From Bacillota bacterium (lineage in GTDB: Bacteria; Bacillota; SHA-98; UBA4971), in the NCBI GenBank assembly GCA_012842395.1, contig DUSX01000034.1, positions 320,375 through 384,374 on the forward strand: a stretch of DNA of 64,000 nt. The letters are read 5' to 3'. The notes beneath the pieces were generated by a model. It worked only from the letters and a program-made list of their open reading frames with translations, was not told the DNA's origin and did not search any database. Positions within the stretch are counted from its first letter, which is position 1. Every line of letters starts with the position of its first letter. The position numbers and the translations under genes were made by a program. Positions 35,958 through 44,138 of this stretch are shown one piece after another.

Positions 35958-37286
35958 CTATCCTCTCCGGCGGAACTTGAGCCTCAGCGGGGTCCCTTCG
36001 AAATCGAACGCCTCGCGCAGCCTGTTCTCAAGGTAACGCTTGTACGAGAAATGAACCAGGCCTGGATCGTTCACGAAGAAGGAAAACGCAGGAGGCCGTA
36101 CCCCGATCTGCGTGCAGTAGAAGATCTTGAGTTGACGCCCCCTGTCGTGCGGCGGTTCAACCCTCATCTGGGCTTCCTCAATCACCTCATTCAGCACCGA
36201 CGTCGCCACGCGGCGCGCGTGGTTATCCGCGACCCTCGTGACGGTTTCCATGAGCTTCGGGAGCCCGGCGCCATTCAAGGCGGACACGAACACCCGCGGC
36301 GCGTACGAAAGGAACATCAGATCGGCTTGGATGGCGTTCTCCAGCCTTGTCCGGGTCTCCTCCTTCTCACCGACCAGGTCCCACTTATTCAGCACAACTA
36401 CACAGGCGCGCCCGGCCTCGTCGGCGTACCCCGCTATCCTCACATCCTGCGCAGCGATGCCTTCAACCGAATCCAGCACGACGAGCGCCACATCGCACCT
36501 CTCCACAGCCTTTGCCGCCCGCAGCGCACCGTAGTACTCCACTGCGCTTCTGACCTTTGCCCTCCTACGCATGCCGGCTGTATCAATGATGACGAACCTT
36601 CGGCCCCGCCACGTGAAAGGCGTGTCGATCGCGTCTCTTGTCGTTCCAGGCTCCGGACTCACAATGGATCTTTCCTGTCCGAGGACGGCGTTGACAAGAG
36701 AGGATTTCCCAACGTTTGGCCGCCCCACCACCGCAATCTTAACAGCCTCGCCGGCCTCCAGTTCATCGTCCGCAGTCAAAGGCGAACGCTCCGGCAGGCG
36801 CGCGACGATGGCGTCGAGGAGATCGCCTATCCCAGTGCCATGCACCGAAGACACAGGGAGCGGGTCCCCAAGCCCCAAGGCGTAGAACTCCACGTAGTCG
36901 CTGCGCCTCGCGCCCTCGGCCTTGCTGGCCACGAGCATCACCGGACGGCCGGACCGCCTCAGCATGTCGGCTACGTCGCGATCCTGCGGCAGGAGGCCGG
37001 ACTTTGTGTCCACGACGAACACGACGAGATCGGCCTCTTCCACCGCCAGCTTCGCCTGGGCGGTGGTCATCTCCTGGATGGGATCGCCGCGCCGCGCGAT
37101 CTCTATGCCCCCGGTGTCCACAAGGACAAACTTGCGGCCGCCCCACTCCACGTCCGCGTAGATGCGATCCCTCGTCACTCCGGGGGTCTCCTCCACGATG
37201 GCGTGCTGTGTCCCGACCATCCTGTTGAAGAGCGCGGATTTGCCCACATTCGGCCTGCCCACGATGGCGACTACCGGAGCTGCCAC
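35958..37286 (-). CDS. der: Ribosome-assembly GTPase Der (EngA)
   Basis: Essential double-GTPase for 50S ribosome assembly. Two G domains are complete: GRPNVGKSALFNRM with DTGGIE, and GRPNVGKSSLVNAVL with DTAGMRRR and NKWDL. They are followed by the KH-like C-terminal domain (PPAFSFFVNDPGLVHFSYKRYLENRLREAF). The start is the GTG of VAAPVVAIVG, preceded by AGAGGTGG at six bases; the frame is open upstream without a site. It overlaps the end of the DUF512 gene by 16 bases. 442 residues, normal length. Confidence 0.97.
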   Translation of the reverse strand: MAAPVVAIVGRPNVGKSALFNRMVGTQHAIVEETPGVTRDRIYADVEWGGRKFVLVDTGGIEIARRGDPIQEMTTAQAKLAVEEADLVVFVVDTKSGLLPQDRDVADMLRRSGRPVMLVASKAEGARRSDYVEFYALGLGDPLPVSSVHGTGIGDLLDAIVARLPERSPLTADDELEAGEAVKIAVVGRPNVGKSSLVNAVLGQERSIVSPEPGTTRDAIDTPFTWRGRRFVIIDTAGMRRRAKVRSAVEYYGALRAAKAVERCDVALVVLDSVEGIAAQDVRIAGYADEAGRACVVVLNKWDLVGEKEETRTRLENAIQADLMFLSYAPRVFVSALNGAGLPKLMETVTRVADNHARRVATSVLNEVIEEAQMRVEPPHDRGRQLKIFYCTQIGVRPPAFSFFVNDPGLVHFSYKRYLENRLREAFDFEGTPLRLKFRRRG

Positions 37287-38689
37287 GCGCAGCCACCTCT
37301 CTTCAGCGCACGTGCCGCGAAGGAAGCCGGGGTCGGGTCGACCACGTCCACCGGGACTCCGCAAACGCGCTCGAGCTCGCTTACGGTCATGTCATCGAGG
37401 AACCTGGGCGCGTCAGCCTTCAGAGAGACGCTGGGTATGACAATGGCGTCGCACCCTCCCCGGCCGATCGCGGCGGCGAACGTCCTCGCAATATCTTGCC
37501 CGGTAAGGAGGCCCGCAACGCTTATGCGCGGCCCGAAGAACCTGTTCTTCACCAGGAGCGCGCGACACGAAAGACCTTTCACGCTCTCGAGAAACCTGCA
37601 CGCCTCGTCTATCACCGGGTACGCAGCTTCCCCCGTGATGGCGACGAGCCTCACGGGGATCTTGGTGCAGCGCGGCAGGTTTGCCGCTCGTCGCATCTCG
37701 TCGAGCTCGTCGACGAAATCCCGCAGGAGTCCGACCCCGTTTTCGATCTGTGGAAACCCTTCGTATGCCTCGCGGCTCGGGACCGTCTTTCCCGCCAGCA
37801 CGTAGAACTCGTCCGAGGCGAAAACAAACCTGGATGAGAACCGCTCGAGGAAGTCCTCCTGCCACTTCTCAACAGAGGCCACCACCCGCGCCGCTGCCTC
37901 TTGGCTGACAGGGGCGAGTGGGAAAAGCCCCCGCCTGTGCCTGGTAAGGCCGACCGGGACCACCGCGCAGGATTTGACCCCTGGGTAGAGCGACGAAATG
38001 TCACGGACGGTTCTCTCAAGTTCATCGCCGTCATTAATCCCCGGGCAGAGCACGACCTGGGTATGAACGACGATACCCGCAGCCACGAGCCTTGCGAGAC
38101 CGTCCATCACATCACATGGACCCCTCCTGCCGAGGAGCCGCCCGCGAGTGACAGGGTCTGTCGAGTGCACCGACACGTACAGCGGAGAGAGCCTCATCGT
38201 CGCCACACGGTCGTAGTCATCCTCCGTGAGATTCGTGAGAGTGATGTAGCTCCCGGTCAGAAAGGAGAGCCTGAAATCGTCGTCTTTAACCCGGAGTGTC
38301 CTGCGGACTCTGCGTGGAAGCTGGTCCACAAAGCAGAACACACACCGGTTGCGACATCTCCTCACCCCGTCGAAGATCGCCTCGCCGAACTCCAGGCCAC
38401 ATGGCTCGTCATAGTCTTTGGTGACTTCCACCACGAGCGTGTCCCCGTCGGGTTTCTCGACCACGAGGGAAAGCTCCTCCTCGGCGCACAGGAATCGATA
38501 CTCGAGAATGTCCCGCACCGGTCTGCCATTGATGGCTACTAGCCTGTCCCCCGGCGCGATGCCGGCCTCCTCGGCTATGCTCCCTGCATCCACCCGACGC
38601 ACGATAGCGCCGCGGATCGAACGCCCTGAAGTGCTGCTCGTGTGCCCTTCACCTGCCCTCCCGTCCGACCTGAGATGCCCTCTCTTCAT
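37271..38689 (-). CDS. PDZ / radical-SAM / DUF512 protein
   Basis: A 472-residue protein of the DUF512 family found next to der in many Clostridia. A PDZ-like N-terminus (SIAEEAGIAPGDRLVAINGRP, about 36-57) is followed by a cysteine motif CRNRCVFCFVDQLP, a radical-SAM-like C-x3-C-x2-C Fe-S site, a TIM-barrel-like middle (YVSVHSTDP, TQVVLCPGINDG) and the DUF512 C-terminus. The reaction is unknown. The ATG start has only a weak ribosome site. A terminator lies in the 120-bp gap before it. Confidence 0.9.
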   Translation of the reverse strand: MKRGHLRSDGRAGEGHTSSTSGRSIRGAIVRRVDAGSIAEEAGIAPGDRLVAINGRPVRDILEYRFLCAEEELSLVVEKPDGDTLVVEVTKDYDEPCGLEFGEAIFDGVRRCRNRCVFCFVDQLPRRVRRTLRVKDDDFRLSFLTGSYITLTNLTEDDYDRVATMRLSPLYVSVHSTDPVTRGRLLGRRGPCDVMDGLARLVAAGIVVHTQVVLCPGINDGDELERTVRDISSLYPGVKSCAVVPVGLTRHRRGLFPLAPVSQEAAARVVASVEKWQEDFLERFSSRFVFASDEFYVLAGKTVPSREAYEGFPQIENGVGLLRDFVDELDEMRRAANLPRCTKIPVRLVAITGEAAYPVIDEACRFLESVKGLSCRALLVKNRFFGPRISVAGLLTGQDIARTFAAAIGRGGCDAIVIPSVSLKADAPRFLDDMTVSELERVCGVPVDVVDPTPASFAARALKRGGCAWQLR

Positions 38690-38730
38690 AAGAAGTCAGG
38701 CGCTCGGCGTGTCCCGCAAGAACGAGCTAC

Positions 38731-38758
38731 AAGAAGAGGAGGGACGTATGCCCTCCTC
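38731..38758 (-). terminator. Rho-independent terminator after foldase gene
   Basis: On the minus strand GAGGAGGG-CATACGT-CCCTCCTC is followed by TTCTTGT, 55 bp after the foldase stop. Confidence 0.7.
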
Positions 38759-38812
38759 GCACAGCGCGTTCAACGAGTCACAGCGAGCGCAAGACAGCCT
38801 CGCTCCTGCGAA

Positions 38813-39718
38813 TCAGTAGATGATGTCGTAGAGAGCATCCTGTAGAGCTTTGTCGTTGATCTTGATCTGCGCCGCGTCTCTGAGCTCGCTCATTACAGTG
38901 GACGTGGGCTTGGCCTTGTCACGCTTGAGCTGCTTTACGATCTTGTCGCGCACCTCTTCAAGAGGGGGAATACGCTCGGGCTTTCGGTCCTCGACCCTTA
39001 TGATGTGATACCCGAACGAAGACTTCACAGGGCCACTGGTCTCGCCGACCTTCAGAGCAAAGGCAGCCTTCTCGAAAGCAGGATCCATAGCCCCCTTCTG
39101 GAAGTAGCCGAGATCTCCGCCTTTGTCTTTCGTCGCCGTATCCTCGGACTTCGTCTTGGCGAGTTCGGCGAAATCCGCGCCGTTGGCGAGCTCCTTCTGT
39201 ATCTCCTTCGCCGTGTTCTCGTCCTTGACCAAAATGTGGCGCGCCCTTATTTGATCGGACTCCTTGAAGTCGTCCTTGTGCTCGTCATAGTACTTCTTGA
39301 TCTCGTCGTCGGTCACAGTCACGTCTTTCGAGGCGATCGCCTCGAGCAACAGGCTCGTCCGGATTTGGCTCCGGAGATCGTCAAGCGTCATTCCATACTG
39401 TGAAAGAGCCTGCTCCAGGTTCGCGTCGGAGCCGAACTGCGTCTTGAGATTGTCGATCTCGGCGGCCACGTCTTCGTCGGTCACCTGGATGCCGTACTTG
39501 GCGGCTCCCTGCTTGATCAGCTCCTCACGAATCATGTTGGCCAAGAGCTGCCTGCCGGATTGCTTTTCAAGTGCGGAATAGAATTGCTTCCATGTGATCG
39601 AAGTGGAGTTGACCTTGGCGACAGCCCTTAAATCAGAGTACGTCCACGCGGCACCGATACCTATGAGGGCAAGGATCACTACGGCTATGACTATGGTTAG
39701 CGACCTTTTGCTCTTCAC
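38813..39718 (-). CDS. Membrane-anchored PpiC-type peptidyl-prolyl isomerase/foldase (PrsA/SurA-like)
   Basis: Extracytoplasmic foldase assisting exported proteins. An uncleaved N-terminal anchor (LTIVIAVVILALIGIGAAW) is followed by a SurA-N-like helical segment (30-150), a parvulin domain (IRARHILVKDENTAKEIQKEL, then GGDLGYFQKGAMDPAFEKAAFAL and SSFGYHIIRVEDR), and a helical tail. There is no lipobox, unlike Bacillus PrsA. GTG start after GGAGAGGA. The promoter at 39775-39803 with an exact palindrome in its spacer suggests regulated expression. Confidence 0.92.
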   Translation of the reverse strand: MKSKRSLTIVIAVVILALIGIGAAWTYSDLRAVAKVNSTSITWKQFYSALEKQSGRQLLANMIREELIKQGAAKYGIQVTDEDVAAEIDNLKTQFGSDANLEQALSQYGMTLDDLRSQIRTSLLLEAIASKDVTVTDDEIKKYYDEHKDDFKESDQIRARHILVKDENTAKEIQKELANGADFAELAKTKSEDTATKDKGGDLGYFQKGAMDPAFEKAAFALKVGETSGPVKSSFGYHIIRVEDRKPERIPPLEEVRDKIVKQLKRDKAKPTSTVMSELRDAAQIKINDKALQDALYDIIY

Positions 39719-39774
39719 GCCGGGTTCCTCTCCTTTCGAATCGCGCCCGCAGCGGGCATCAGAAGGACGAAACC

Positions 39775-39803
39775 AGTGTACCACACCCCATTTGGGGTGT
39801 CAA
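39775..39803 (-). promoter_or_regulatory. Promoter of the foldase gene with an operator palindrome in the spacer
   Basis: TTGACA and TACACT separated by exactly 17 bp: a near-consensus sigma-A promoter 57 bp before the foldase GTG. The spacer contains the dyad ACACCCC-N4-GGGGTGT (39783-39800, 7-bp perfect arms), reaching into the -35. The -35 also overlaps the DUF3189 stop codon. Confidence 0.7.
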
Positions 39804-40288
39804 CTCCGACAGGCTCCCGCCGGAGCGCCGCCGCTCTCGAGACGCTGCTTGACCCCTTTCACTAGGTTCACGAACCTGGGGTACGAACGCCTCATCCCCC
39901 ACACCGTGAGCGGGCGCCCGAGGCCGATGAGCCCCACAGCCCTTGAGAGGAACCCCCCGATCTTCGTAACAAGCCCGACCTCCGGCAAGGTGTCGACCAG
40001 CATGTAGTCGTTGGACGAGAGCCCGCAGATCCGAAAGATGCTCTCGACCGCGCGCTTGACCACCCCCTTCGCGGCGCCCATCCCGATGATGTAGACCTCT
40101 CTTCCCGCTTCGTCGGTACCCATGAAGAAGCAAGTTCCGATCTGAGCGGGGCTCGTCTTGTCATAGTGAGGAAGCCTTAGGATCTCTTGCGGCTCGGGTA
40201 TTCTATCAGAAGGCAGCCATCCCAGGTGAATGGCTGCCGCTACAACCGACGAATGTGAACTTCCGTAGCAGTGGTAAATCACCTTCAT
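39800..40288 (-). CDS. DUF3189 protein
   Basis: A 162-residue member of the DUF3189 family of spore-forming Bacillota. It begins MKVIYHCYGSSHSSVVAAAIHLGWLP, with further blocks LPHYDKTSPAQIGTCFFMGTDE and REVYIIGMGAAKGVV. The function is unknown. It lies 60 bp after the small YIEGIA-partner gene in a sporulation-gene neighbourhood. The start is the ATG of MKVIYHCYG with GGAGG about 11 bases upstream. Confidence 0.85.
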   Translation of the reverse strand: MKVIYHCYGSSHSSVVAAAIHLGWLPSDRIPEPQEILRLPHYDKTSPAQIGTCFFMGTDEAGREVYIIGMGAAKGVVKRAVESIFRICGLSSNDYMLVDTLPEVGLVTKIGGFLSRAVGLIGLGRPLTVWGMRRSYPRFVNLVKGVKQRLESGGAPAGACRS

Positions 40289-40350
40289 TCGGGGGCATCC
40301 TCCGTCCATACCACAAGCCCGGCTACGCCGCCCCGCCACGGCCCATGCTC

Positions 40351-40542
40351 CTAATGCTTGACCACGATGAGTGTCCCACCGCCCAGATCGTGCACCACGC
40401 CGTCGAGGATCTTGGCAAGGTACACCGCCATCCTGTGCAGGTCATCCTCGCTGTCCGCAAAGAATATGGGAGCTCCGCCCCCTACCCTGTCACGCTTTGT
40501 CGTGACGATCGCGGCGATCGTTTGTTCCAATGTTACGTCCAC
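40351..40542 (-). CDS. Small YIEGIA-partner protein (capping complex subunit)
   Basis: A 63-residue soluble protein matching, from memory, the short family automatically named capping complex subunit for YIEGIA: AIVTTKRDRVGGGAPIFFADSEDDLHRMA and the end HDLGGGTLIVVKH are its typical blocks. It lies between DUF3189 and the YIEGIA gene, the expected partner. GTG start close after GGGGAAGGA. Function not established to my knowledge. Confidence 0.75.
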   Translation of the reverse strand: MDVTLEQTIAAIVTTKRDRVGGGAPIFFADSEDDLHRMAVYLAKILDGVVHDLGGGTLIVVKH

Positions 40543-40828
40543 GGGTCCTTCCCCACCCCCGCATCCCGTGTCCCCTCACACCCCACGATACTCGCGCTCA
40601 CTCTCGTGACGCCGTCGGGCGCGTGTGATGTCCCCGCCCGCATGGCCGGCCCGGGACGCGCGAGCCCCGTTTGTTGCTCGCGCCGGACGCAGGGACAGGG
40701 ACGCCTGCGCACCGCTAACGCCATCCCGCCCGCCTCACCCGTCAGCCGTGGCCCGAGGTCGCAGCAACCTAGCATATGCATGCCTCCGCCACCAGCCGGG
40801 GTTTCGCCCTGCCTTGGCCAAGCCCCGG

Positions 40829-41740
40829 TTAGTCCGCGGCCATGCGGCCCGCGCGGGTCGCGAGGGGTTTTCGCACCGACGTCTCGATGACGGGCACTCT
40901 CCTCACGACCTCCAGAAGCGCCTCTACATCCCTCTCAATGGGCACGATAACCATGCCCGCCCTCCCGGTCTTCACGTCTAGGCGCATGAGCGGGGTGAAG
41001 TCTCGTTCGCTCACGTCAAGCCTGGCGCCCATTATGCTCGCCACATCGTGCACGATAGCCTGCCTCTGGCCGACGTTCGCCAGCGTTGCCCTGGCATTGT
41101 CGTCTTTCGGTTCCACGACCACCCCGATTCCCTCGGTCTTGATGACCGAACGCGACTCCGCCAGGCCGATGTTCGCGAGCACTATTCCATCCACCGAGAG
41201 CAGCGGCCCGTCAAACTGGATGCGGCCCTCCCTCACGATGGCAATGTCGCCGACGACCCGCCGTCCGAAGACGCCAGCGATGACAGCGGCCGTGAGGAGC
41301 CCGCATGCGGCGCCCACAGTGACGGCCATCGCCTGCGAGACGGGGACCACGTACGATACCAGGCTGGCCACGAGAGCCGCGGCCATGGCAAGGTAGTTCC
41401 TGGCCTCGAACACGCGCGCTATACCTTCGATGTACGCCGATCCCCTCGGCACGAGCTCCGTATCCTCGAGTTTCTCGAGGCTTCGCCTCTCCATGTCCCG
41501 CACTTCACGGAATTGCTGACCCGCCAGGGCGAGGATGCTCGCTGCCATGAAGTTGCGCGTCACGATCGCGGGAACCGCGAGAGCTCCCAGGCTCGCCGCT
41601 ATCACTCCCAGACCCAGATGAACAACGTATGCGTGGGGGTAACTCGGGTACTGCCTGTAGTCAGAGCGGAGCATAATGAGGCGGCTGAACGTGCCGACCG
41701 CCACTGCGGCGGCGATGCGCAGGAAATGCCCCTCAGCCAC
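40829..41740 (-). CDS. YIEGIA-domain membrane protein
   Basis: A 303-residue membrane protein with the diagnostic motif AYIEGIARVFEARNY near residue 95. It has several helices before and after (LGVIAASLGALAVPAI, ALVASLVSYVVPVSQAMAVTVGAACG) and a cytosolic C-terminal half (180-303) ending with two alpha/beta repeats. YIEGIA proteins occur in spore-forming Bacillota. It starts 6 bp after the spoIIP stop. GTG start; GGAGG lies somewhat far upstream (13 bases). Confidence 0.85.
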   Translation of the reverse strand: MAEGHFLRIAAAVAVGTFSRLIMLRSDYRQYPSYPHAYVVHLGLGVIAASLGALAVPAIVTRNFMAASILALAGQQFREVRDMERRSLEKLEDTELVPRGSAYIEGIARVFEARNYLAMAAALVASLVSYVVPVSQAMAVTVGAACGLLTAAVIAGVFGRRVVGDIAIVREGRIQFDGPLLSVDGIVLANIGLAESRSVIKTEGIGVVVEPKDDNARATLANVGQRQAIVHDVASIMGARLDVSERDFTPLMRLDVKTGRAGMVIVPIERDVEALLEVVRRVPVIETSVRKPLATRAGRMAAD

Positions 41741-41746
41741 GAACGA

Positions 41747-43012
41747 TCACTGCTTCCTCCTGCGCCGCAGGCCCAGGAGATTCAGAAGCCCGCGAGCTCC
41801 GATCCCGGCGAGCCTCGACCGGATCTTGCGCCAGTTATCCGAGTTCCCGATGAGGTACGCTCCCCCTGCGACCGCCACGATACCCACCAGCCACGCCACA
41901 GCACGCCCGACCCCGCCCCTAGCCACGCCCACCCCGGGAGCCGCAGCGCTGAGCACCGGAGCTACTGAGGACGCGAAGAGATCCACAGCCCGCTCGGCCT
42001 CGTCGAGGCGGTTGGTGTGCGCGCCGACCTCCAGGAGCACGGACCGCCCGAGCATGTCCTGATTGTAGTCACCCTGCGCCCACAGGATCCCCTTGATTAG
42101 GCCCGGTGCCTGGCGGTCAGTAGCAGCCTTCAGTTGCTTCGCGAATTGAATGTTCTGTCCCCTCGTCTGGTTCTGCTGTCCCACTACCACTGTGATCTTG
42201 GTTACGTCCTCGCCGGCCACCGTCGCCCTGTACGCCTGTGGCGGCACGGCGTCCCTGTGAATGTCGAAGGCCGCTATCGGGTTCTGCCGTATGAGCTGAG
42301 CCATGGTCCGCCGCGACCTCGCGTACGCGGCCCCGTCGTGCGGGTTGTGGTTGGCCGTGGACCTCACTACGCGAAAGCCCTGTTTCTTGAGGGCGCTCTC
42401 AAACGCGGCCGCCACGCTGTACACGTCCCCCCAGTCCTTGGTGGGTGTGCCGCTGGTAGGCTCGTATGACTCGTCGCTGTGCGTGTTATAGAGCACGACC
42501 GTCCTGCCCCTGCCCGTCGCGCCCTGTCCCAGGAACACGCCGCGCAGCGCGGACACTGCCGCTGAGAACACTCTGTCCAGAGTACCTCCCAACGACCGTC
42601 CCGCTGCGTCCCGAGGCTCCTCCTCAGGTCCCATAACGCCTATGAACACCGCATGGGCTCCATCGCCTTCCACGTAGCTGACCTCGTAAGCGCGATTATC
42701 CTCGGCGATGAAGATGTCGCCAGGGGACACCATGATCGCGGTCATGAAGATCTCGCGCTTGTCCTCGTCGAAGACTGTGTAGTATCCTTCGCCCCGCTCC
42801 TCTTGGGCGGACACGGGACGCGAAGCGCCCCCAACCGCGACCGCCAGCGCCACCGCCAGCGCCACCACGACCCTCGCCAGGCCTCGCGTGGGAACCCGTC
42901 GCACAACGTGCGCCGGAGCGCTCGACGCCTCCCGAGCCGTCGGCTCCGGCGCGACGCGAACCCGCCGGCGGCGACGCCCGGCGTCAGATCGGCTCGCATC
43001 AGGCCCCGTCAT
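41747..43012 (-). CDS. spoIIP: Stage II sporulation protein P (SpoIIP)
   Basis: Membrane-anchored amidase/endopeptidase that thins septal peptidoglycan during engulfment together with SpoIID and SpoIIM. An N-terminal anchor (ARVVVALAVALAVAVGG) is followed by an unconserved region and the amidase_3-like SpoIIP domain. Its motifs are VVLYNTHSDESYEP (zinc His and Glu), a second His in FDIHRDAVPP, NQTRGQNIQFAKQL, and LLEVGAHTNRLDEAERAV (catalytic Glu). A second helix near the end (VGIVAVAGGAYLIG) is unusual. The start is the ATG six bases after AAGGAGGG. It overlaps the DUF1614 gene by 14 bases. Confidence 0.93.
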   Translation of the reverse strand: MTGPDASRSDAGRRRRRVRVAPEPTAREASSAPAHVVRRVPTRGLARVVVALAVALAVAVGGASRPVSAQEERGEGYYTVFDEDKREIFMTAIMVSPGDIFIAEDNRAYEVSYVEGDGAHAVFIGVMGPEEEPRDAAGRSLGGTLDRVFSAAVSALRGVFLGQGATGRGRTVVLYNTHSDESYEPTSGTPTKDWGDVYSVAAAFESALKKQGFRVVRSTANHNPHDGAAYARSRRTMAQLIRQNPIAAFDIHRDAVPPQAYRATVAGEDVTKITVVVGQQNQTRGQNIQFAKQLKAATDRQAPGLIKGILWAQGDYNQDMLGRSVLLEVGAHTNRLDEAERAVDLFASSVAPVLSAAAPGVGVARGGVGRAVAWLVGIVAVAGGAYLIGNSDNWRKIRSRLAGIGARGLLNLLGLRRRRKQ

Positions 43013-43742
43013 TGCCATCCCTCCTTGCGCCCTCACCTTGCGCGGGCCTGCCTTCGCCCTCTGGGCCGCTCGCGCCGGAGCCCTTGTCCCTGACAGGCGA
43101 GTCCACTCTCACGTCACGCTGGATATTCGGGACTGGGCCACCCTGTGCGCGTTCCATGACCTCGCCAAATACCTCCGCGAGGCCCACCGCGATGACCGCC
43201 GCTATCACCACTGCGTCAAAGATCCCGGCTCCTCCCACGTGGACCGTGGCCGGTATGTGCCTGACCGTCACCTCCACGAGATGCGCCACATCAAGAAGGA
43301 CTACGCCCAAGACCGCCCCAGCGAACGCCGCACGCCTGGACCTTCCGGCAAGATAGGCGATAACCCCAGCCACGAGCCCGAAAGCGTACAAGGGATCGAG
43401 GATGACACGGCCTTCTTCAAAGGTAAACAACTTGGTGAGCGCGAAGAGCGCGATCCCGGTTATGATGGCCCCGAGAACCCCTCGCCCCCTCTCCAGGGGC
43501 GTGTCTGCGCGAGCGAGGACGTATATCCCGAGAACGACAGGCACAACGGCCCCTCCGAGGTTGATGCTCACCGACTGGACCCCGCGATACACGGGGATGT
43601 CGACGAAGCTTCCCACGAGCATCAGGCCGAGCGCCACAAGCGCCTGTCTGTCGGTGAGATGCATCCTGTCCAGCACTCGGTGCGTCAGCCCGAGGAAAAC
43701 CAGGATGCTCACGCCGAGCAAGAGAACAAGCCCAACGGTCAT
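42999..43742 (-). CDS. DUF1614 membrane protein
   Basis: A 247-residue integral membrane protein with about seven helices. It begins MTVGLVLLLGVSILVFLGLTHRVLDRMHL with the DUF1614-type block GLMLVGSFVDIPV and then LGGAVVPVVLGIYVL. The C-terminus is hydrophilic (GASGPEGEGRP). DUF1614 genes neighbour spoIIP in other Clostridia. The ATG start follows GAGGGAGG; earlier codons in frame lack a site. Confidence 0.82.
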   Translation of the reverse strand: MTVGLVLLLGVSILVFLGLTHRVLDRMHLTDRQALVALGLMLVGSFVDIPVYRGVQSVSINLGGAVVPVVLGIYVLARADTPLERGRGVLGAIITGIALFALTKLFTFEEGRVILDPLYAFGLVAGVIAYLAGRSRRAAFAGAVLGVVLLDVAHLVEVTVRHIPATVHVGGAGIFDAVVIAAVIAVGLAEVFGEVMERAQGGPVPNIQRDVRVDSPVRDKGSGASGPEGEGRPAQGEGARRDGNDGA

Positions 43743-43857
43743 GCTCCCTCTTTGCCTCCCTTCCCAGTGCGGAAAGCTCAGCCGTGCGCGTATAGCACGA
43801 TGCTGCCACACTCTGGAAGGTAGGGTACCCTGAAACGACAGGGCTTATGCGCACGTG

Positions 43858-43897
43858 AAAAGGCCGGCAGCCCTGGCCTCAAGCCAGCCGCCGGCCT
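43858..43897 (-). terminator. Rho-independent terminator after ispH/rpsA fusion
   Basis: On the minus strand GGCCGGC...GGCTGGC-TTGA-GGCCAG...TGCCGGCC is followed by TTTTCACG. It lies 240 bp past the fusion gene, with the dispersed repeat inside the 3' untranslated region. Confidence 0.7.
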
Positions 43898-43954
43898 CAC
43901 AGGCTCTCGTGAGGAGCCCTAAGTGGGGGTGCAAAAGTGCTGCCGACTTTTGGG

Positions 43955-44067
43955 GGGTTGCCGGTGCTTGCACGACGGGGCGTGGAGAATTCGGCTGTCT
44001 TAAGTGCTGAATTCGAACGAGGCGCGCCGCAAGCGCGCCGTCCCCGAGTGCAACACCGGCAACCCGG
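43955..44067. repeat. Dispersed structured repeat, core copy (44.0 kb)
   Basis: The best-preserved core: GGGTTGCCGGTG pairs with CACCGGCAACCC at the ends (12 bp, extended by CTTGCAC/GTGCAA). It encloses AGAATTCGGCT, GCTGAATTCGAACG and the GGCGCGCC-GCAA-GCGCGCC hairpin. The outer terminal inverted repeats of the 20.0- and 34.0-kb copies are absent. Orientation is opposite to the 20.0-kb copy. Confidence 0.75.
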
Positions 44068-44138
44068 CAACTACTGGAAGTGGGGCAAGGATTAACGCAT
44101 CCTCACTCGGCGAATCTTTCGCACCGGGTCGAGCCGGG

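Larger units (their letters stand above)
43743..44138. other. Intergenic region ispH/rpsA to DUF1614
   Basis: About 400 bp with no gene. It holds the terminator of the ispH/rpsA transcript (43858-43897), a small AAAAGT/ACTTTT hairpin (about 43932-43950) and the core copy of the dispersed repeat (43955-44067). Confidence 0.6.

Noticed and set aside
36051-37805. Long plus-strand open frame (584 codons) opposite der
   Set aside because: It is the antisense shadow of der and the DUF512 gene. High GC keeps reverse frames open, and the translation is Arg/His/Pro-rich without motifs.
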